Origin: Neobacillus cucumis
Lineage (GTDB): Bacteria > Bacillota > Bacilli > Bacillales > Cytobacillaceae
Reading direction: 5' to 3'
Length of the DNA stretch: 64,000 nucleotides
NCBI RefSeq assembly: GCF_002860255.1
Contig: NZ_PGVE01000107.1
Span: 109,977 to 173,976 of the forward strand
A program made the position numbers and the translations under genes. Within the stretch, counting starts at the first letter, position 1; the number at the start of each line of letters is the position of its first letter. Shown piece by piece: positions 1-8,615 of the stretch. Below the pieces are notes generated by a model. The model had not been told where the DNA came from, ran no database searches, and saw only the letters and a list, made by a program, of their open reading frames with translations.

Positions 1-274
1 TACCTAGAGCTTGCCAGAACATTGGATCAGTAAGAAGTAATGTATAGTTTTTTAAGCCAATGAATTCTTTTGTACCCAATATGTTCCATTTAAAAAAGGA
101 GATATAAGCTGTATAGATAATCGGAAACAACCCAAATATTGCAAATAGGATAAAAAACGGAGAAATATATAAATAACCGGAGATATTGTCCCTGATATTT
201 TGTTTTAAGTACCTTTTTTCTTTTTGAAGTTTCACAGACGATTGCTTTGTATCCACACCTGTATTTACCGCCAT
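1..274 (-). CDS. Sugar ABC transporter permease, MalF/UgpA type (partial, N-terminal 91 residues)
   Basis: The reading frame starts at an ATG at 274 behind a GGAGGAG ribosome site and runs off the left edge. The visible part has a short charged cytoplasmic N-terminus, then a hydrophobic segment (residues about 35-60, containing SGYLYISPFFILFAIFGLFP) and the stretch that precedes the periplasmic loop, FIGLKNYTLLL, typical of MalF-like inner-membrane components of carbohydrate importers (binding-protein-dependent transport family 1). It lies 72 bases downstream of the binding-protein gene and should be its partner. The second permease would be expected to the left of the window. The substrate is not visible; the location next to xylan genes suggests a plant-derived oligosaccharide (inference). 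Confidence 0.85.
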   Translation of the reverse strand, partial: MAVNTGVDTKQSSVKLQKEKRYLKQNIRDNISGYLYISPFFILFAIFGLFPIIYTAYISFFKWNILGTKEFIGLKNYTLLLTDPMFWQALG

Positions 275-298
275 TCGTTCTCCTCCTCTCTCAATCTA

Positions 299-336
299 AA
301 AATTAGAGACTGATAAATCTATCAGTCTCTAATTTT
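299..336 (-). terminator. Hairpin between binding-protein and permease genes
   Basis: A perfect 17-bp inverted repeat with a 4-nt loop (arms 299-315 and 320-336, core TTAGAGACTGATA) begins 10 bases after the stop codon of the binding-protein gene. Such stem-loops commonly act as partial terminators or 3' mRNA stabilisers so that the binding protein is made in excess over the permeases. No long T-run follows, so stabilisation or partial termination is more likely than a full stop. Confidence 0.6.
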
Positions 337-346
337 CCATCCTGCC

Positions 347-1648
347 CTAGTTTCGGCTTAACTCACGATCAAGTTGGTTCATTGCCTCTTTCCAGCTCTT
401 CTCAGGAGTGGCCTTTTTGTCACGTACGCGTTTGATTGCATCCCCAATAATTTGTTCGATTTGAATAGATTGCGGTCCTTCAACAATTGGTTTTACTGCC
501 TTTGCCGCTTCTGCATAAATCTTTCCTACAGGAGCACCACTAAAATAATCGCTTGTGAAATTCTGTAACTCCTCAGACTCGTAAACTTTTGGAGTTGAAG
601 GGAAGTTACCAGCTTCTTTAAATGTAACTAATTGCTGCTCAGGAGATAACAGCCATTTGATTAATTTATAAGCTTCTTTCGGATGCTTGGATTCTTTTGG
701 AATCGTCAGGAATGATCCTCCCCAGTTCCCGGATCCCTCAGGAAGTAACGTCATGTCCCATTTACCTGCTGCATCAGGAGCATTTTGCTTCATGGAAGTC
801 ATCATCCAAGCAGGTGCCAATAAAGTAGCGAAATCACCCTTTGTCATGGCTGTGCCCCACTCCGCCGAAAATTGATCGACATTTGTTGCCAATCCTTTAT
901 CAATGATCTCTGCTGCATATTTATAGGCCTTTTGGATTTGCGGATTGTCTTTTACAATTACCTTGCCATCTTTATCAAAATACTTTTGATCGCCTTGACC
1001 TTCAATTACGGAATACATTCCATTAGGCGTATCAATCAGGGCCTTGCCTGTTTTTGCTTTGATTTGTTCTCCGATTTTTATGTAATCATCCCAAGTTGTC
1101 ATTAACTTTGCCACTTCGTCGCGGTTTGTCGGTAAACCCGCCTGCTGAAACACATCTGTTCGATAAGCCATTGCCTGCGGCCCAATATCAGTCGGGATAC
1201 CTAATAAATATTTCCCGTTCTGGGTTTCTGACTGCTTCCATTTCCAATCAAAGTAATCCCCTTTGATATCCTCTGCTCCTAAATCATACAGATTATAGAA
1301 ATGTTCTGGATTCGCTTTCATTTTATCGATCCCTTTTACCTCTACAGCAGAGATATCAGGTGCGCCACTGCCAGCTGCCAAAGCTGTTGTTAGGTTATTG
1401 TGAACATCATCGAAACTTGAAGTTTGGATATCTACGTCAATATTGTTTTCTTTTGCATACTGTTTAATCTGTTTTTCAATACCCATACCCGGCCATATCC
1501 AGATAGTGAGTTTTGTCTTTCCTCCGCTGCCGCCGTCTTTTTCTGCTCCCCCTGATGTGTCCTTTGCTTGACAGCCTGCCATTGCTATTAGCAGCAGCAA
1601 ACTCAAGGCTAAAACTAGAAACTTTCTAAAACGGAACGCTTTAACCAT
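347..1648 (-). CDS. Sugar ABC transporter substrate-binding lipoprotein (family 1)
   Basis: A 433-residue protein with a lipoprotein signal peptide: basic start (MVKAFRFRKF), hydrophobic core and lipobox MAGC with the acylated cysteine at residue 26. The mature part begins KLTIWIWPG and contains the family-1 solute-binding pattern, including APDISAVE near residue 95 and a C-terminal AYKLIKWLLSPEQQ helix. It would capture a mono- or oligosaccharide outside the membrane and deliver it to the permease encoded just downstream. The ATG follows GGGGG at 10 bases. A sigma-A promoter (TTGACA-17-TATACT), a 10-bp-arm palindrome and a cre-like box lie upstream. It has no ATPase gene beside it, as usual for importers that use a shared MsmX-type ATPase. 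The exact ligand cannot be read from the sequence. Confidence 0.88.
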   Translation of the reverse strand: MVKAFRFRKFLVLALSLLLLIAMAGCQAKDTSGGAEKDGGSGGKTKLTIWIWPGMGIEKQIKQYAKENNIDVDIQTSSFDDVHNNLTTALAAGSGAPDISAVEVKGIDKMKANPEHFYNLYDLGAEDIKGDYFDWKWKQSETQNGKYLLGIPTDIGPQAMAYRTDVFQQAGLPTNRDEVAKLMTTWDDYIKIGEQIKAKTGKALIDTPNGMYSVIEGQGDQKYFDKDGKVIVKDNPQIQKAYKYAAEIIDKGLATNVDQFSAEWGTAMTKGDFATLLAPAWMMTSMKQNAPDAAGKWDMTLLPEGSGNWGGSFLTIPKESKHPKEAYKLIKWLLSPEQQLVTFKEAGNFPSTPKVYESEELQNFTSDYFSGAPVGKIYAEAAKAVKPIVEGPQSIQIEQIIGDAIKRVRDKKATPEKSWKEAMNQLDRELSRN

Positions 1649-1680
1649 TTAATAGATTCCCCCTTTTTTAGAATTCTTCT

Positions 1681-1707
1681 AACATAGTTTTTCCATCAAA
1701 CTATGTT
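1681..1707 (-). other. Palindrome at the transcription start of the binding-protein gene
   Basis: Perfect inverted repeat, arms AACATAGTTT and AAACTATGTT separated by 7 bases. It covers the predicted start point (about 1704) and the first 20 or so transcribed bases. It could be a repressor operator or a 5' mRNA hairpin. The arm sequence resembles the XylR half-site only in the GTTT/AAAC core, and the distance between these cores is 7 rather than 11, so it is probably not a XylR site. Confidence 0.5.
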
Positions 1708-1710
1708 TCG

Positions 1711-1739
1711 AGTATATTCTGATAATTCAGTCTTGTCAA
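1711..1739 (-). promoter_or_regulatory. Sigma-A promoter of the binding-protein gene
   Basis: On the minus strand, TTGACA (1734-1739) and TATACT (1711-1716) are separated by exactly 17 bases. This is the best-matching sigma-A promoter in the window and lies about 60 bases upstream of the ATG at 1648. Confidence 0.8.
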
Positions 1740-1748
1740 TACATTTTG

Positions 1749-1762
1749 TGCAAGCGTTTACA
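1749..1762 (+). promoter_or_regulatory. Cre-like CcpA box upstream of the binding-protein promoter
   Basis: TGCAAGCGTTTACA matches the consensus TGWNANCGNTNWCA at 13 of 14 positions. It lies 10 bases upstream of the -35 box, so its effect could be activation or weak repression; placement alone does not decide. Confidence 0.6.
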
Positions 1763-1865
1763 ACTAATTTTCGACACTATTCATCTATCGATTGATCCCG
1801 TTAACCTACTTCTAAAATCCCTATTACTTTGACCTATTCTTCTAACCTTTTTTACAAGATTTCAC

Positions 1866-1895
1866 ATAAAAACCCCGCCTTTTTAAGACGAGGTT
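1866..1895 (-). terminator. Terminator after the MATE transporter gene
   Basis: On the minus strand a 9-bp stem (arms 1871-1879 and 1887-1895, allowing G-U pairs) is followed by a T-run. It begins 22 bases after the MATE stop codon and separates that gene from the next promoter. Confidence 0.75.
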
Positions 1896-1917
1896 AAATT
1901 CTACCATTTTTCATTTT

Positions 1918-3291
1918 CTAGGCAGTTGTAGATACTTGATTTTGGACCAAAACTTTTTTCTCCCATGCCCTGCTTTTCCATCTTAAGAACATTGTAATCC
2001 CTCTAAACCACTCATCTACAATAAAGGCGATCCAAATACCAGGCAGCCCGATTCCGAGATGGATACCCAAAAAGTATGCTAGTGGAACACAAATTCCCCA
2101 CATCGAGATAACCGCCATTTTAACAGAAATGGTTGTATCACCAGTCGCCCTCAGTGAACTTATCACAACTAGGTTAAACGTTCTGCCTGGTTCAAGAATT
2201 AAACAAAACATTAATAGTTTACTCCCCAAGGAAATAATCTCTTTATCGTCTGTAAAAACCCCTAAAAGTGATTCGCGGAAGAAGGTAATCACTATCGCTA
2301 CCACAATGGTAATAGTAAAGCTGTACTTTAAGCTTTTTAATAATTGGCGATAGGCACCATCAAAATCCCCTGCCCCAGCCTTGTATCCTATTAAAATCTG
2401 TGTTCCCTGCCCCATGGCCATGCCAAATAGAAGAATATACGACATGACATTCTGTGTATAAACACGGGTGGTTAAAGAAGCTGCACCAAGGATGGCAATA
2501 ATCGAGGTTATGACCAACTGACTAGCGTTGTAGCAGATCTGCTCACTAGCAGCTGGAATTCCAACTTTTAAGATTTTCTTTATTTGTGTAACATCAATCG
2601 TTAGATAATCCTTTAATTTTATATTCAAAGGTATCCGTTTATACATAATCATGATAATGACTGAGAGTGCTATGGTCCGGCTTATTCCAGTGGAGATTGC
2701 CGTACCCTTCACACCCATTTCAGGGAATCCTAATAAACCAAAAATCAATATACTATTTATAGCTAAATGAATGACGTTCATGAACATGGAAACAAACATT
2801 GCATCTCTCGTGTAGCCATTAGCCCTAAGTATAGAGGAAACAGTTTGCAATAATGCCTGTATAAAAAGAGTTCCTCCAACTATAGAAAGATATTGGTTTC
2901 CTAGGCCGGCAAGATGTTCCGGGAGATGAAAGAATGCCAAAAATTCACTTTTAAAAACGACCATAATCAAACTTATCACTAAACCAACGATGAAATTGAG
3001 GCTGATCGAAATGGTGGTTATTGTTTTAACCAGTTCATGTAAACCCGCCCCTAAATATTGGGAGAGAACGACCACTGTCCCCATCGAAACACAATTAAAG
3101 ATTAGAATGGTAAAGACAACGAGTTGATTCGATACTCCCACTGCGGCAACTGCATCATCAGAAATATGGGACAGCATGATGGTATCAGTACTGCCCATTA
3201 TGATTTGCAGAAATAATTCGATAAAAATTGGCCAGGTTAATTTAAGCAAACTCATTTGTGGTGCTGTTCCTTGGCTTTTTAAATTACCCAT
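1918..3291 (-). CDS. MATE-family multidrug/metabolite efflux protein
   Basis: A 457-residue polytopic membrane protein with about 12 hydrophobic segments. It has family hallmarks: the N-terminal TWPIFIELFLQIIMGSTDTIMLSHISDDAVAAVG pattern (seen as residues 19-52) and the internal repeat in the second half, including AMGQGTQILIGYKAG. MATE proteins are Na+ or H+ antiporters that export small organic molecules. The start has GGTGG at 7 bases. It is the last gene of a co-directional run after the alpha-glucuronidase (47-base gap) and is closed by a terminator. Why an efflux protein follows xylan genes is unclear; export of a sugar or acid by-product is only a guess. Confidence 0.88.
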   Translation of the reverse strand: MGNLKSQGTAPQMSLLKLTWPIFIELFLQIIMGSTDTIMLSHISDDAVAAVGVSNQLVVFTILIFNCVSMGTVVVLSQYLGAGLHELVKTITTISISLNFIVGLVISLIMVVFKSEFLAFFHLPEHLAGLGNQYLSIVGGTLFIQALLQTVSSILRANGYTRDAMFVSMFMNVIHLAINSILIFGLLGFPEMGVKGTAISTGISRTIALSVIIMIMYKRIPLNIKLKDYLTIDVTQIKKILKVGIPAASEQICYNASQLVITSIIAILGAASLTTRVYTQNVMSYILLFGMAMGQGTQILIGYKAGAGDFDGAYRQLLKSLKYSFTITIVVAIVITFFRESLLGVFTDDKEIISLGSKLLMFCLILEPGRTFNLVVISSLRATGDTTISVKMAVISMWGICVPLAYFLGIHLGIGLPGIWIAFIVDEWFRGITMFLRWKSRAWEKKVLVQNQVSTTA

Positions 3292-3338
3292 TACCTATCC
3301 ACCTTTTGCAAGAAGGCAGAAAACATGAACACATTGAT

Positions 3339-5450
3339 TTAATAGATTTTTCTCTTTTGCTCATCCGCAATCCCTGATTTTCTATAAAAATAGGTGTTAA
3401 TGGTATCCCGCCACTCTTTTGAATGTTCTACTTGTTCTTCCAATCTATTTAATATATCTTCATATCGCTCAGAATTTATGCGACCCTTTAATGCTGCCCA
3501 TCTTTCCTTTAATTCCTCTGCTTCTTGAACACCCTCAAAATGGGTATTATAAATATGTTGAATGACTGTTACACCCGATTTTAATTTATGTTTATATGGT
3601 ACGTGGTGGAAGAACAGCAACAATTCATCTGGACAGGTTTCAAGTGAATCATACATTTTCGTATTCTCTCTAAAATACTGTTCGGTGTAACCTGTCCCAG
3701 TTTTGATTGTTCGATCAACTCCTATGCCATCGCGGTCTGCAAAATGATACGTCCCCCAAACCGAATATTCATAACCATCCACATTCGGTCCATAGTGACG
3801 ACCCGGATTCACCATCCAGCCAACCCCAAGCGGGGAGGTATACTGCTCATAAATTTCCCATGATTTCAGGAGCATATGGCTGACATGTTCATTAACCAAT
3901 TCATCTTGACCAAACGTTTGGCCAATCCATTCATTTGTAATCGTTTCTGCTTGAAGGTCTGGATTCCAGGTTAACCGGCCAAAGCCGTATAGGTTCGCTT
4001 GCGCTAATGTATGTCCGGACCAATTATAGTCATTACCAATATTTGAAACAGCCGCAATCCCTGAATAGCGGTACGGAAACATCGAACCATCGACCACATG
4101 TTTTACCGGTGAACTTTCCCCATTTGCAAATGTGTCAAAATCAAGGACTTCTTTCCATTGGGGAACTAAATAACAAAGATGTTTTTGCTGCCCTGTGTAT
4201 TCTTGTGTTATTTGAAACTCCATCATTTGGTTTGTTTGCGGCATGGCGCCAAATAATGGAGAAACCGCCTCCCGGACTTGGAAATCCATTGGACCATTTT
4301 TAATCTGCAAGATAACATTCTCATGGAACTTTCCATCTAGCGGCTTGAAGTGGTCATAGGCCGCCCTTGCCCGGTCGGTTGAGCGATCACGCCAGTCCTG
4401 CAAACAGTTATAGACGAAACATCTCCAAATCACTAACCCGTTAAACGGCTCCAATGCTTCGGCAAGCATATTTGCTCCGTCTGCATGATTACGGTTGTAT
4501 GTAAATGGTCCAGGACGGTGCTCTGAGTCTGCTTTGACTAGGAATCCCCCAAAATCAGGAATAAAGCGGTAAATTTCTTTCGCCTTATTTTTCCACCATT
4601 CTTTCACCTTAGAATCCAATGGATCTGCGGTTTCCAAATCGCCCAGTTGAATCGCACTTGCATAATTGATACTAAGAAATGTTTTGATTCCGTAAGCTCT
4701 AAATATACTGGCAACTTCCGCTGCTTTTGGAAGGAAGCTTGCAGTAATTAAATGGGTTTCTACTTCGTGGACATTCACATTATTAATGGCAATAGCATTG
4801 ATCCCCACAGAGGACAGTAATCTTGCATAATCTTGAATCCGGTTAAAATCCTCTGAAAAGGAATGATCCTTGTAGAAAATGGATTTCCCTGCATAGCCAC
4901 GCTCGATACTGCCATCCATGTTATCCCATTGATTAATCATTCTTAATTGATTTTTCGGGCTCTCAATAATGTTTACATCTTTTAAACTTTCTCTATTTTG
5001 CATCAATCTTAACAGATGAAAAGTGGCATATAATACCCCTGCATCCCTTTTTCCTAATAAATAAATAGTTTTATTACCCTTTGTGGATACCGACTTGATC
5101 ATATAGCCATCCTCATTGATTTGTTTAAAATCAATGTCTATCTCATTGTCTAGCAAATTGAATTCTTTCATAGTAGCTAACACAATACGATTTTTAGGTT
5201 TAAGCCCCGAAGAAACTTCTGGATGGATATCCAGCATAGAAGAAAGAGCCTTACTAAGCTCATTTTGTGCTGATTCTATCACAATTGAATCGGAAAGACT
5301 TACAATATTTTCGGTCCATGTCTGATACTCTTTCAACAAAGCGGCATCATCTATTTTTTTATACTGCAGCCATGCGGCATAGCTTTCTTTATGATCAACT
5401 TTGTACTGTTCGGTAATATCTAAACCGATCGTACCGCTTGTATTCATCAT
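3339..5450 (-). CDS. aguA: GH67 alpha-glucuronidase, cytoplasmic
   Basis: A 703-residue protein without a signal peptide, matching the Geobacillus AguA family in length and sequence. It removes (4-O-methyl)glucuronic acid from the non-reducing end of aldouronic xylo-oligosaccharides after import. Visible active-site blocks are the acid-bearing GGFLVKADSEHRPGP (about residue 285), the aspartate in ENVILQIKNGPMDFQ (about 365) and the glutamate in MMEFQITQEYTG (about 390). The N-terminal domain (to about residue 140) is the usual beta-sandwich. It sits downstream of the Nif3-like and GH10 genes with a 71-base gap and probably shares their transcript, hence XylR control. Confidence 0.95.
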   Translation of the reverse strand: MMNTSGTIGLDITEQYKVDHKESYAAWLQYKKIDDAALLKEYQTWTENIVSLSDSIVIESAQNELSKALSSMLDIHPEVSSGLKPKNRIVLATMKEFNLLDNEIDIDFKQINEDGYMIKSVSTKGNKTIYLLGKRDAGVLYATFHLLRLMQNRESLKDVNIIESPKNQLRMINQWDNMDGSIERGYAGKSIFYKDHSFSEDFNRIQDYARLLSSVGINAIAINNVNVHEVETHLITASFLPKAAEVASIFRAYGIKTFLSINYASAIQLGDLETADPLDSKVKEWWKNKAKEIYRFIPDFGGFLVKADSEHRPGPFTYNRNHADGANMLAEALEPFNGLVIWRCFVYNCLQDWRDRSTDRARAAYDHFKPLDGKFHENVILQIKNGPMDFQVREAVSPLFGAMPQTNQMMEFQITQEYTGQQKHLCYLVPQWKEVLDFDTFANGESSPVKHVVDGSMFPYRYSGIAAVSNIGNDYNWSGHTLAQANLYGFGRLTWNPDLQAETITNEWIGQTFGQDELVNEHVSHMLLKSWEIYEQYTSPLGVGWMVNPGRHYGPNVDGYEYSVWGTYHFADRDGIGVDRTIKTGTGYTEQYFRENTKMYDSLETCPDELLLFFHHVPYKHKLKSGVTVIQHIYNTHFEGVQEAEELKERWAALKGRINSERYEDILNRLEEQVEHSKEWRDTINTYFYRKSGIADEQKRKIY

Positions 5451-5521
5451 TTGTCATCCTCCATCAACTGTGAAAACTAAGAGATTGTCGAACGCATCTC
5501 AAAACATAAGCTAGTTTCATT

Positions 5522-6316
5522 TCACAAAACTTGGAAAAGTGGTTTTTCTGAAATAAAGTGGACCGGAATTTCAGGAAATAGGGTTTGGATCCTTCCTGCT
5601 AAATATTTCATACCAGGTGCTTCGCTTTCAGCATGTCCTAAAACGATTAATGCTTTTCTTTTCCCCTGATAGACTGCATCCCTGACAAACTCGGGGGTTT
5701 CCCACTCTGGACCTTCACCTGAAATAATTAAATCTAGATTCTCCTTCTCAAAGAGTGGGATCGACAAAGTTCCACCCCCTCTATACCCTGCTAACAATCC
5801 AATACGTGTACAAGTATCAGATAGCTCTCCAACTGTCCGTACAAATTGAATTCCCAGCTTATCTTTTACGTACTCAGCAATTTCACTAACAGACATAGGA
5901 GGAATTTTTACTACCGTTGATGTTGGAGTGTCCTTTTCTATAAATGTTTTCCATTCCAAAGCTTCAATCAAACCGGCCATAATTCCATCCGGCTGATAGC
6001 GATGCACATAATCATGAAATCGATAGATCGCAATCCCGGACTCTTCAATAAGTCTATTCTTTTCAAAATAAACTGTGTTTTCTTCCAATATTTCTTGATT
6101 GTCCATATGGCTATAAAAAAGGCCTTCATGGGTGATCAAAAGATTGGCCCCTAGATGGATCGCCCGTTCTATGACCTGTTGTGTGGCCATAAAGGTGGTG
6201 GCAATTCCTGTTACTTCCATTTTTGGATGACCGAACTTGAGGGTGTCTACAGTATTTTGAATATGCTCCACTGGTTCCATTAATCGATTCAATACAGTTT
6301 GAACGGTTAATGTCAT
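5522..6316 (-). CDS. Nif3-like dinuclear metal-centre protein
   Basis: 264 residues from the ATG at 6316, chosen because it follows GAGAAGG at 7 bases; an in-frame ATG 57 bases upstream lacks a ribosome site. The Nif3/YqfO/YbgI pattern is present: an N-terminal ITHEGLFYSH metal-binding segment (about residue 80), and a C-terminal VLGHAESEAPG segment with the His and Glu ligands. Family members form hexameric toroids with a two-metal site; their biochemical role is poorly defined. Its position between GH67 and GH10 genes suggests a hydrolytic or repair role on a carbohydrate or lactone substrate, but this is inference. It is shorter than the 370-residue two-domain YqfO form. Confidence 0.82.
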   Translation of the reverse strand: MTLTVQTVLNRLMEPVEHIQNTVDTLKFGHPKMEVTGIATTFMATQQVIERAIHLGANLLITHEGLFYSHMDNQEILEENTVYFEKNRLIEESGIAIYRFHDYVHRYQPDGIMAGLIEALEWKTFIEKDTPTSTVVKIPPMSVSEIAEYVKDKLGIQFVRTVGELSDTCTRIGLLAGYRGGGTLSIPLFEKENLDLIISGEGPEWETPEFVRDAVYQGKRKALIVLGHAESEAPGMKYLAGRIQTLFPEIPVHFISEKPLFQVL

Positions 6317-6458
6317 ATTTTTACCTTCTCTCAATCTAATTTCTTTCATAGAAGAGTTACCGGATTTACCCAAGGCAACTCTGTTCTATTTATTCATCCT
6401 AATTTGGAAACTAGAGGAGCATCTGCTGTTGTTTTGTGCTCTCTTTGATGTTTTATTC

Positions 6459-7466
6459 TTAAAAGCTAATAACCTTCCAATAGGCTTCTTTTGGCTCATG
6501 ATTTTCATCAAACAGAAATGGCCAGTTTTTACGACCCCTTACAGGAAAATCATTTAACCAAGTATAGTCATCGGCCGCCCCCCAGAATGTTACGGCTGTA
6601 ATTACCTCCTGATATTCTCGAAGTAATTCGAATACTTGTTGATATCTTTGGGTCTGCAGTTCAATTATTTCCGCCGTTGGTGCTGTAAGGTCTGTCCGCT
6701 TGTCTTCATGTTTGAAAACGGATATATCCAATTCCGTAAGCTGCAGCTTTAGTCCAAGGGATGCATATCGCTCAATGGCCGCACGAATGTCCTCTAGGCT
6801 TGGGTTTGTTAAGTTCCAGTGTGCCTGAAGACCCACACCATGAATAGGGGCCCCTTTTTCAACTAACGATTTAACAAGCTGATAAATCTTTTCCCTCTTC
6901 CCTGGGTTGGATTCGTTATAATCATTGTAAAAAAGCAGGGCATCAGGGTCAGCGACATGTGCATATTCAAAGGCCTTTTCTATGTAATCTTCGCCAATGA
7001 TGTCGAGCCATTTCGTTCTTCTGTACAATTCAGGCCCTTCGTCCGTTACTGCTTCATTGACTACATCCCAGCAGTAAATTTGTCCCTTATATCTCTGCAT
7101 GACAGTGTTCATATGGTCTTTCATTCGTTGTAACAATTGATCCCTAGTAACCTTTTCTCCTTGAGAATTATGAAAAACCCATTCAGGCGTTTGATTGTGC
7201 CACACCAAAGTATGGCCTCTCATATTCATTCCATGGGTTTGTGCAAACGTTGCTAATTTATCAGCTCTTTCAAAGGTAAATTTGCCTTCTTCCGGTTGTA
7301 ATAACTCAAATTTCATATCATTTTCTGCTGTAATACTATTAAAATGTTTTGCTAATAAATTTTGCTGTGTTTCAATTGTACGAAGATTTACCGCTGCACC
7401 AATGTTAAAATAGCTTTCATAGACTTTCTGTAATGAAGGAACCTCAACATTTGTCTTTACCATCAT
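6459..7466 (-). CDS. GH10 endo-1,4-beta-xylanase, cytoplasmic
   Basis: 335 residues from the ATG at 7466 (GGGAG 8 bases upstream; the longer frame to 7514 has no ribosome site and overlaps the promoter). No signal peptide, matching the intracellular xylanase XynA2 of Geobacillus (331 residues). Catalytic acid/base Glu138 in WDVVNEAV and nucleophile Glu245 in LTELDIS; GHTLVWHNQTP is the conserved substrate-binding block. It cuts short imported xylo-oligosaccharides rather than polymer. A promoter overlapped by a XylR-type operator lies directly upstream, so this gene heads the GH10-Nif3-GH67-MATE run. Confidence 0.94.
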   Translation of the reverse strand: MMVKTNVEVPSLQKVYESYFNIGAAVNLRTIETQQNLLAKHFNSITAENDMKFELLQPEEGKFTFERADKLATFAQTHGMNMRGHTLVWHNQTPEWVFHNSQGEKVTRDQLLQRMKDHMNTVMQRYKGQIYCWDVVNEAVTDEGPELYRRTKWLDIIGEDYIEKAFEYAHVADPDALLFYNDYNESNPGKREKIYQLVKSLVEKGAPIHGVGLQAHWNLTNPSLEDIRAAIERYASLGLKLQLTELDISVFKHEDKRTDLTAPTAEIIELQTQRYQQVFELLREYQEVITAVTFWGAADDYTWLNDFPVRGRKNWPFLFDENHEPKEAYWKVISF

Positions 7467-7500
7467 TAATCCATCTCCCATTAACATAATGATTTTTATC

Positions 7501-7527
7501 GTTTGTTTATACAACCAACAAACTATT
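7501..7527 (-). promoter_or_regulatory. XylR-type operator at the GH10 promoter
   Basis: A 27-nt imperfect palindrome with 10-nt arms and 7-nt spacer. On the minus strand the arms read AATAGTTTGT and ATAAACAAAC. The right arm differs by one base from that at xylA (ATAAACAAAG), and the left arm shares the GTTTGT core. It spans the spacer and -10 region of the predicted GH10 promoter, a repressing position. Confidence 0.7.
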
Positions 7528-7534
7528 TATGCAA
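7506..7534 (-). promoter_or_regulatory. Promoter of the GH10 gene
   Basis: Minus-strand TTGCAT (7529-7534) and TATAAA (7506-7511) with a 17-base spacer. The -35 is weak (TTG only). Its overlap with the XylR-type operator supports the call. Confidence 0.5.
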
Positions 7535-7559
7535 CAATTCTTTTATCCAAATGGTACTA

Positions 7560-8531
7560 TTATGCCTGATAAAAATTACGAATCCACCTATGAGCTTTCA
7601 GCTTCTTAACCGATTCTTGAGAAAGCCCTTTTCCGTCCCCAACCTTACAGTTTCTTTCGACATTTTTGATGGTACGCATCCCGGGTATAACCGTAGAAAC
7701 TACAGGGTGGCTTAAAACATATCTCAATGAAGTTTCGGCCATATCCTCGATAGAAATGTTAAGATTTGTTACGATTTCTTGTACCCGGTTGTAGACTTCT
7801 AGTTTCCTTTCATTCTTAAAATAATGATTTCTGAAATCCCCCTCTTCAAATTCACTCTCCGGGCTGATTCTGCCGGTAAGTCCCCCTTCATCCAGCGGTA
7901 CACGGGCAATTACACCGACATTATGTTTTTCACATGCAGCGAACAGCTTATCTTCCGGGCTTTGCTCAAAAATATTGTAGATGACCTGAACGGTATCAAC
8001 TAGGCCTGTCTCAATCAGTTTGATGGCATTTTCAGGCTGGTGATCATTAATGGAAACACCAAAATATTTAATTTTCCCCTGCTTTTTCAGCTTTTCAATG
8101 GCTTCAAGCCAGTCCCCCTGATTTACCCATTCGTCAGACCAAACGTGAAACTGTTGGACATCGATCGTTTCGACACCAAGATTGCGCAAGCTCTCTTCCG
8201 TACAGGAAATAATATGATCTGCCGGGAAGGCTTCTTCTGCAGGAATACCAGCCGGAGCAGGCCATTTTAAATTTTTCGGAGGAATTTTGGTTGATACAAA
8301 GATCGTTTCCGGACGTTCTCTTACTACTTGTCCAACCAAGCGCTCACTGTGGCCATTTCCATACCCTAAGGCCGTATCAATAAAGTTCAAACCGAGATCA
8401 ATAGCTCTGTTTAGTGCCTTTATGGATTCCTCATCGTTTGCTCCCTGCCAGCCGGTATTCCCTATACCCCAGGCGCCATATCCGATCTCGGAAACTTTTA
8501 AACCTGTTTTTCCAAGTAATCTATAATTCAT
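7560..8531 (-). CDS. Aldo/keto reductase
   Basis: 323 residues starting MNYRLLGKTGLKVSEIG, ATG preceded by GGAGGG. The AKR catalytic tetrad is visible: Asp and Tyr in NFIDTALGYGNGHSERLVG (about residues 50-67), Lys in FVSTKI (about 83) and His in QQFHVW (about 128). NADPH-dependent reduction of a carbonyl, possibly a free pentose or a sugar-derived aldehyde. It lies between the GH51 arabinofuranosidase and the GH10 gene, 84 bases after GH51. AKRs of this subfamily (IolS/YhdN-like) are found in several sugar loci; the substrate is not readable here. Confidence 0.88.
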   Translation of the reverse strand: MNYRLLGKTGLKVSEIGYGAWGIGNTGWQGANDEESIKALNRAIDLGLNFIDTALGYGNGHSERLVGQVVRERPETIFVSTKIPPKNLKWPAPAGIPAEEAFPADHIISCTEESLRNLGVETIDVQQFHVWSDEWVNQGDWLEAIEKLKKQGKIKYFGVSINDHQPENAIKLIETGLVDTVQVIYNIFEQSPEDKLFAACEKHNVGVIARVPLDEGGLTGRISPESEFEEGDFRNHYFKNERKLEVYNRVQEIVTNLNISIEDMAETSLRYVLSHPVVSTVIPGMRTIKNVERNCKVGDGKGLSQESVKKLKAHRWIRNFYQA

Positions 8532-8615
8532 TTATATCCCTCCAGTTTTATAACTAATTTTTACGTTTCAATAACTTCATCTTCCAATGAGCTACGATTT
8601 GAATTTGCTTCAAAA

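Noticed and set aside
1681..1707. Palindrome considered as a fourth XylR operator
   Set aside because: The GTTT and AAAC cores are 7 bases apart instead of 11 and the outer arm bases differ.
4007..4303. 98-codon plus-strand open frame
   Set aside because: Lies antisense within the GH67 gene, has no ribosome site, and its protein shows no known pattern.
7467..7514. Longer N-terminus for the GH10 protein
   Set aside because: No ribosome site; the extension overlaps the promoter -10 and adds residues absent from intracellular GH10 relatives.
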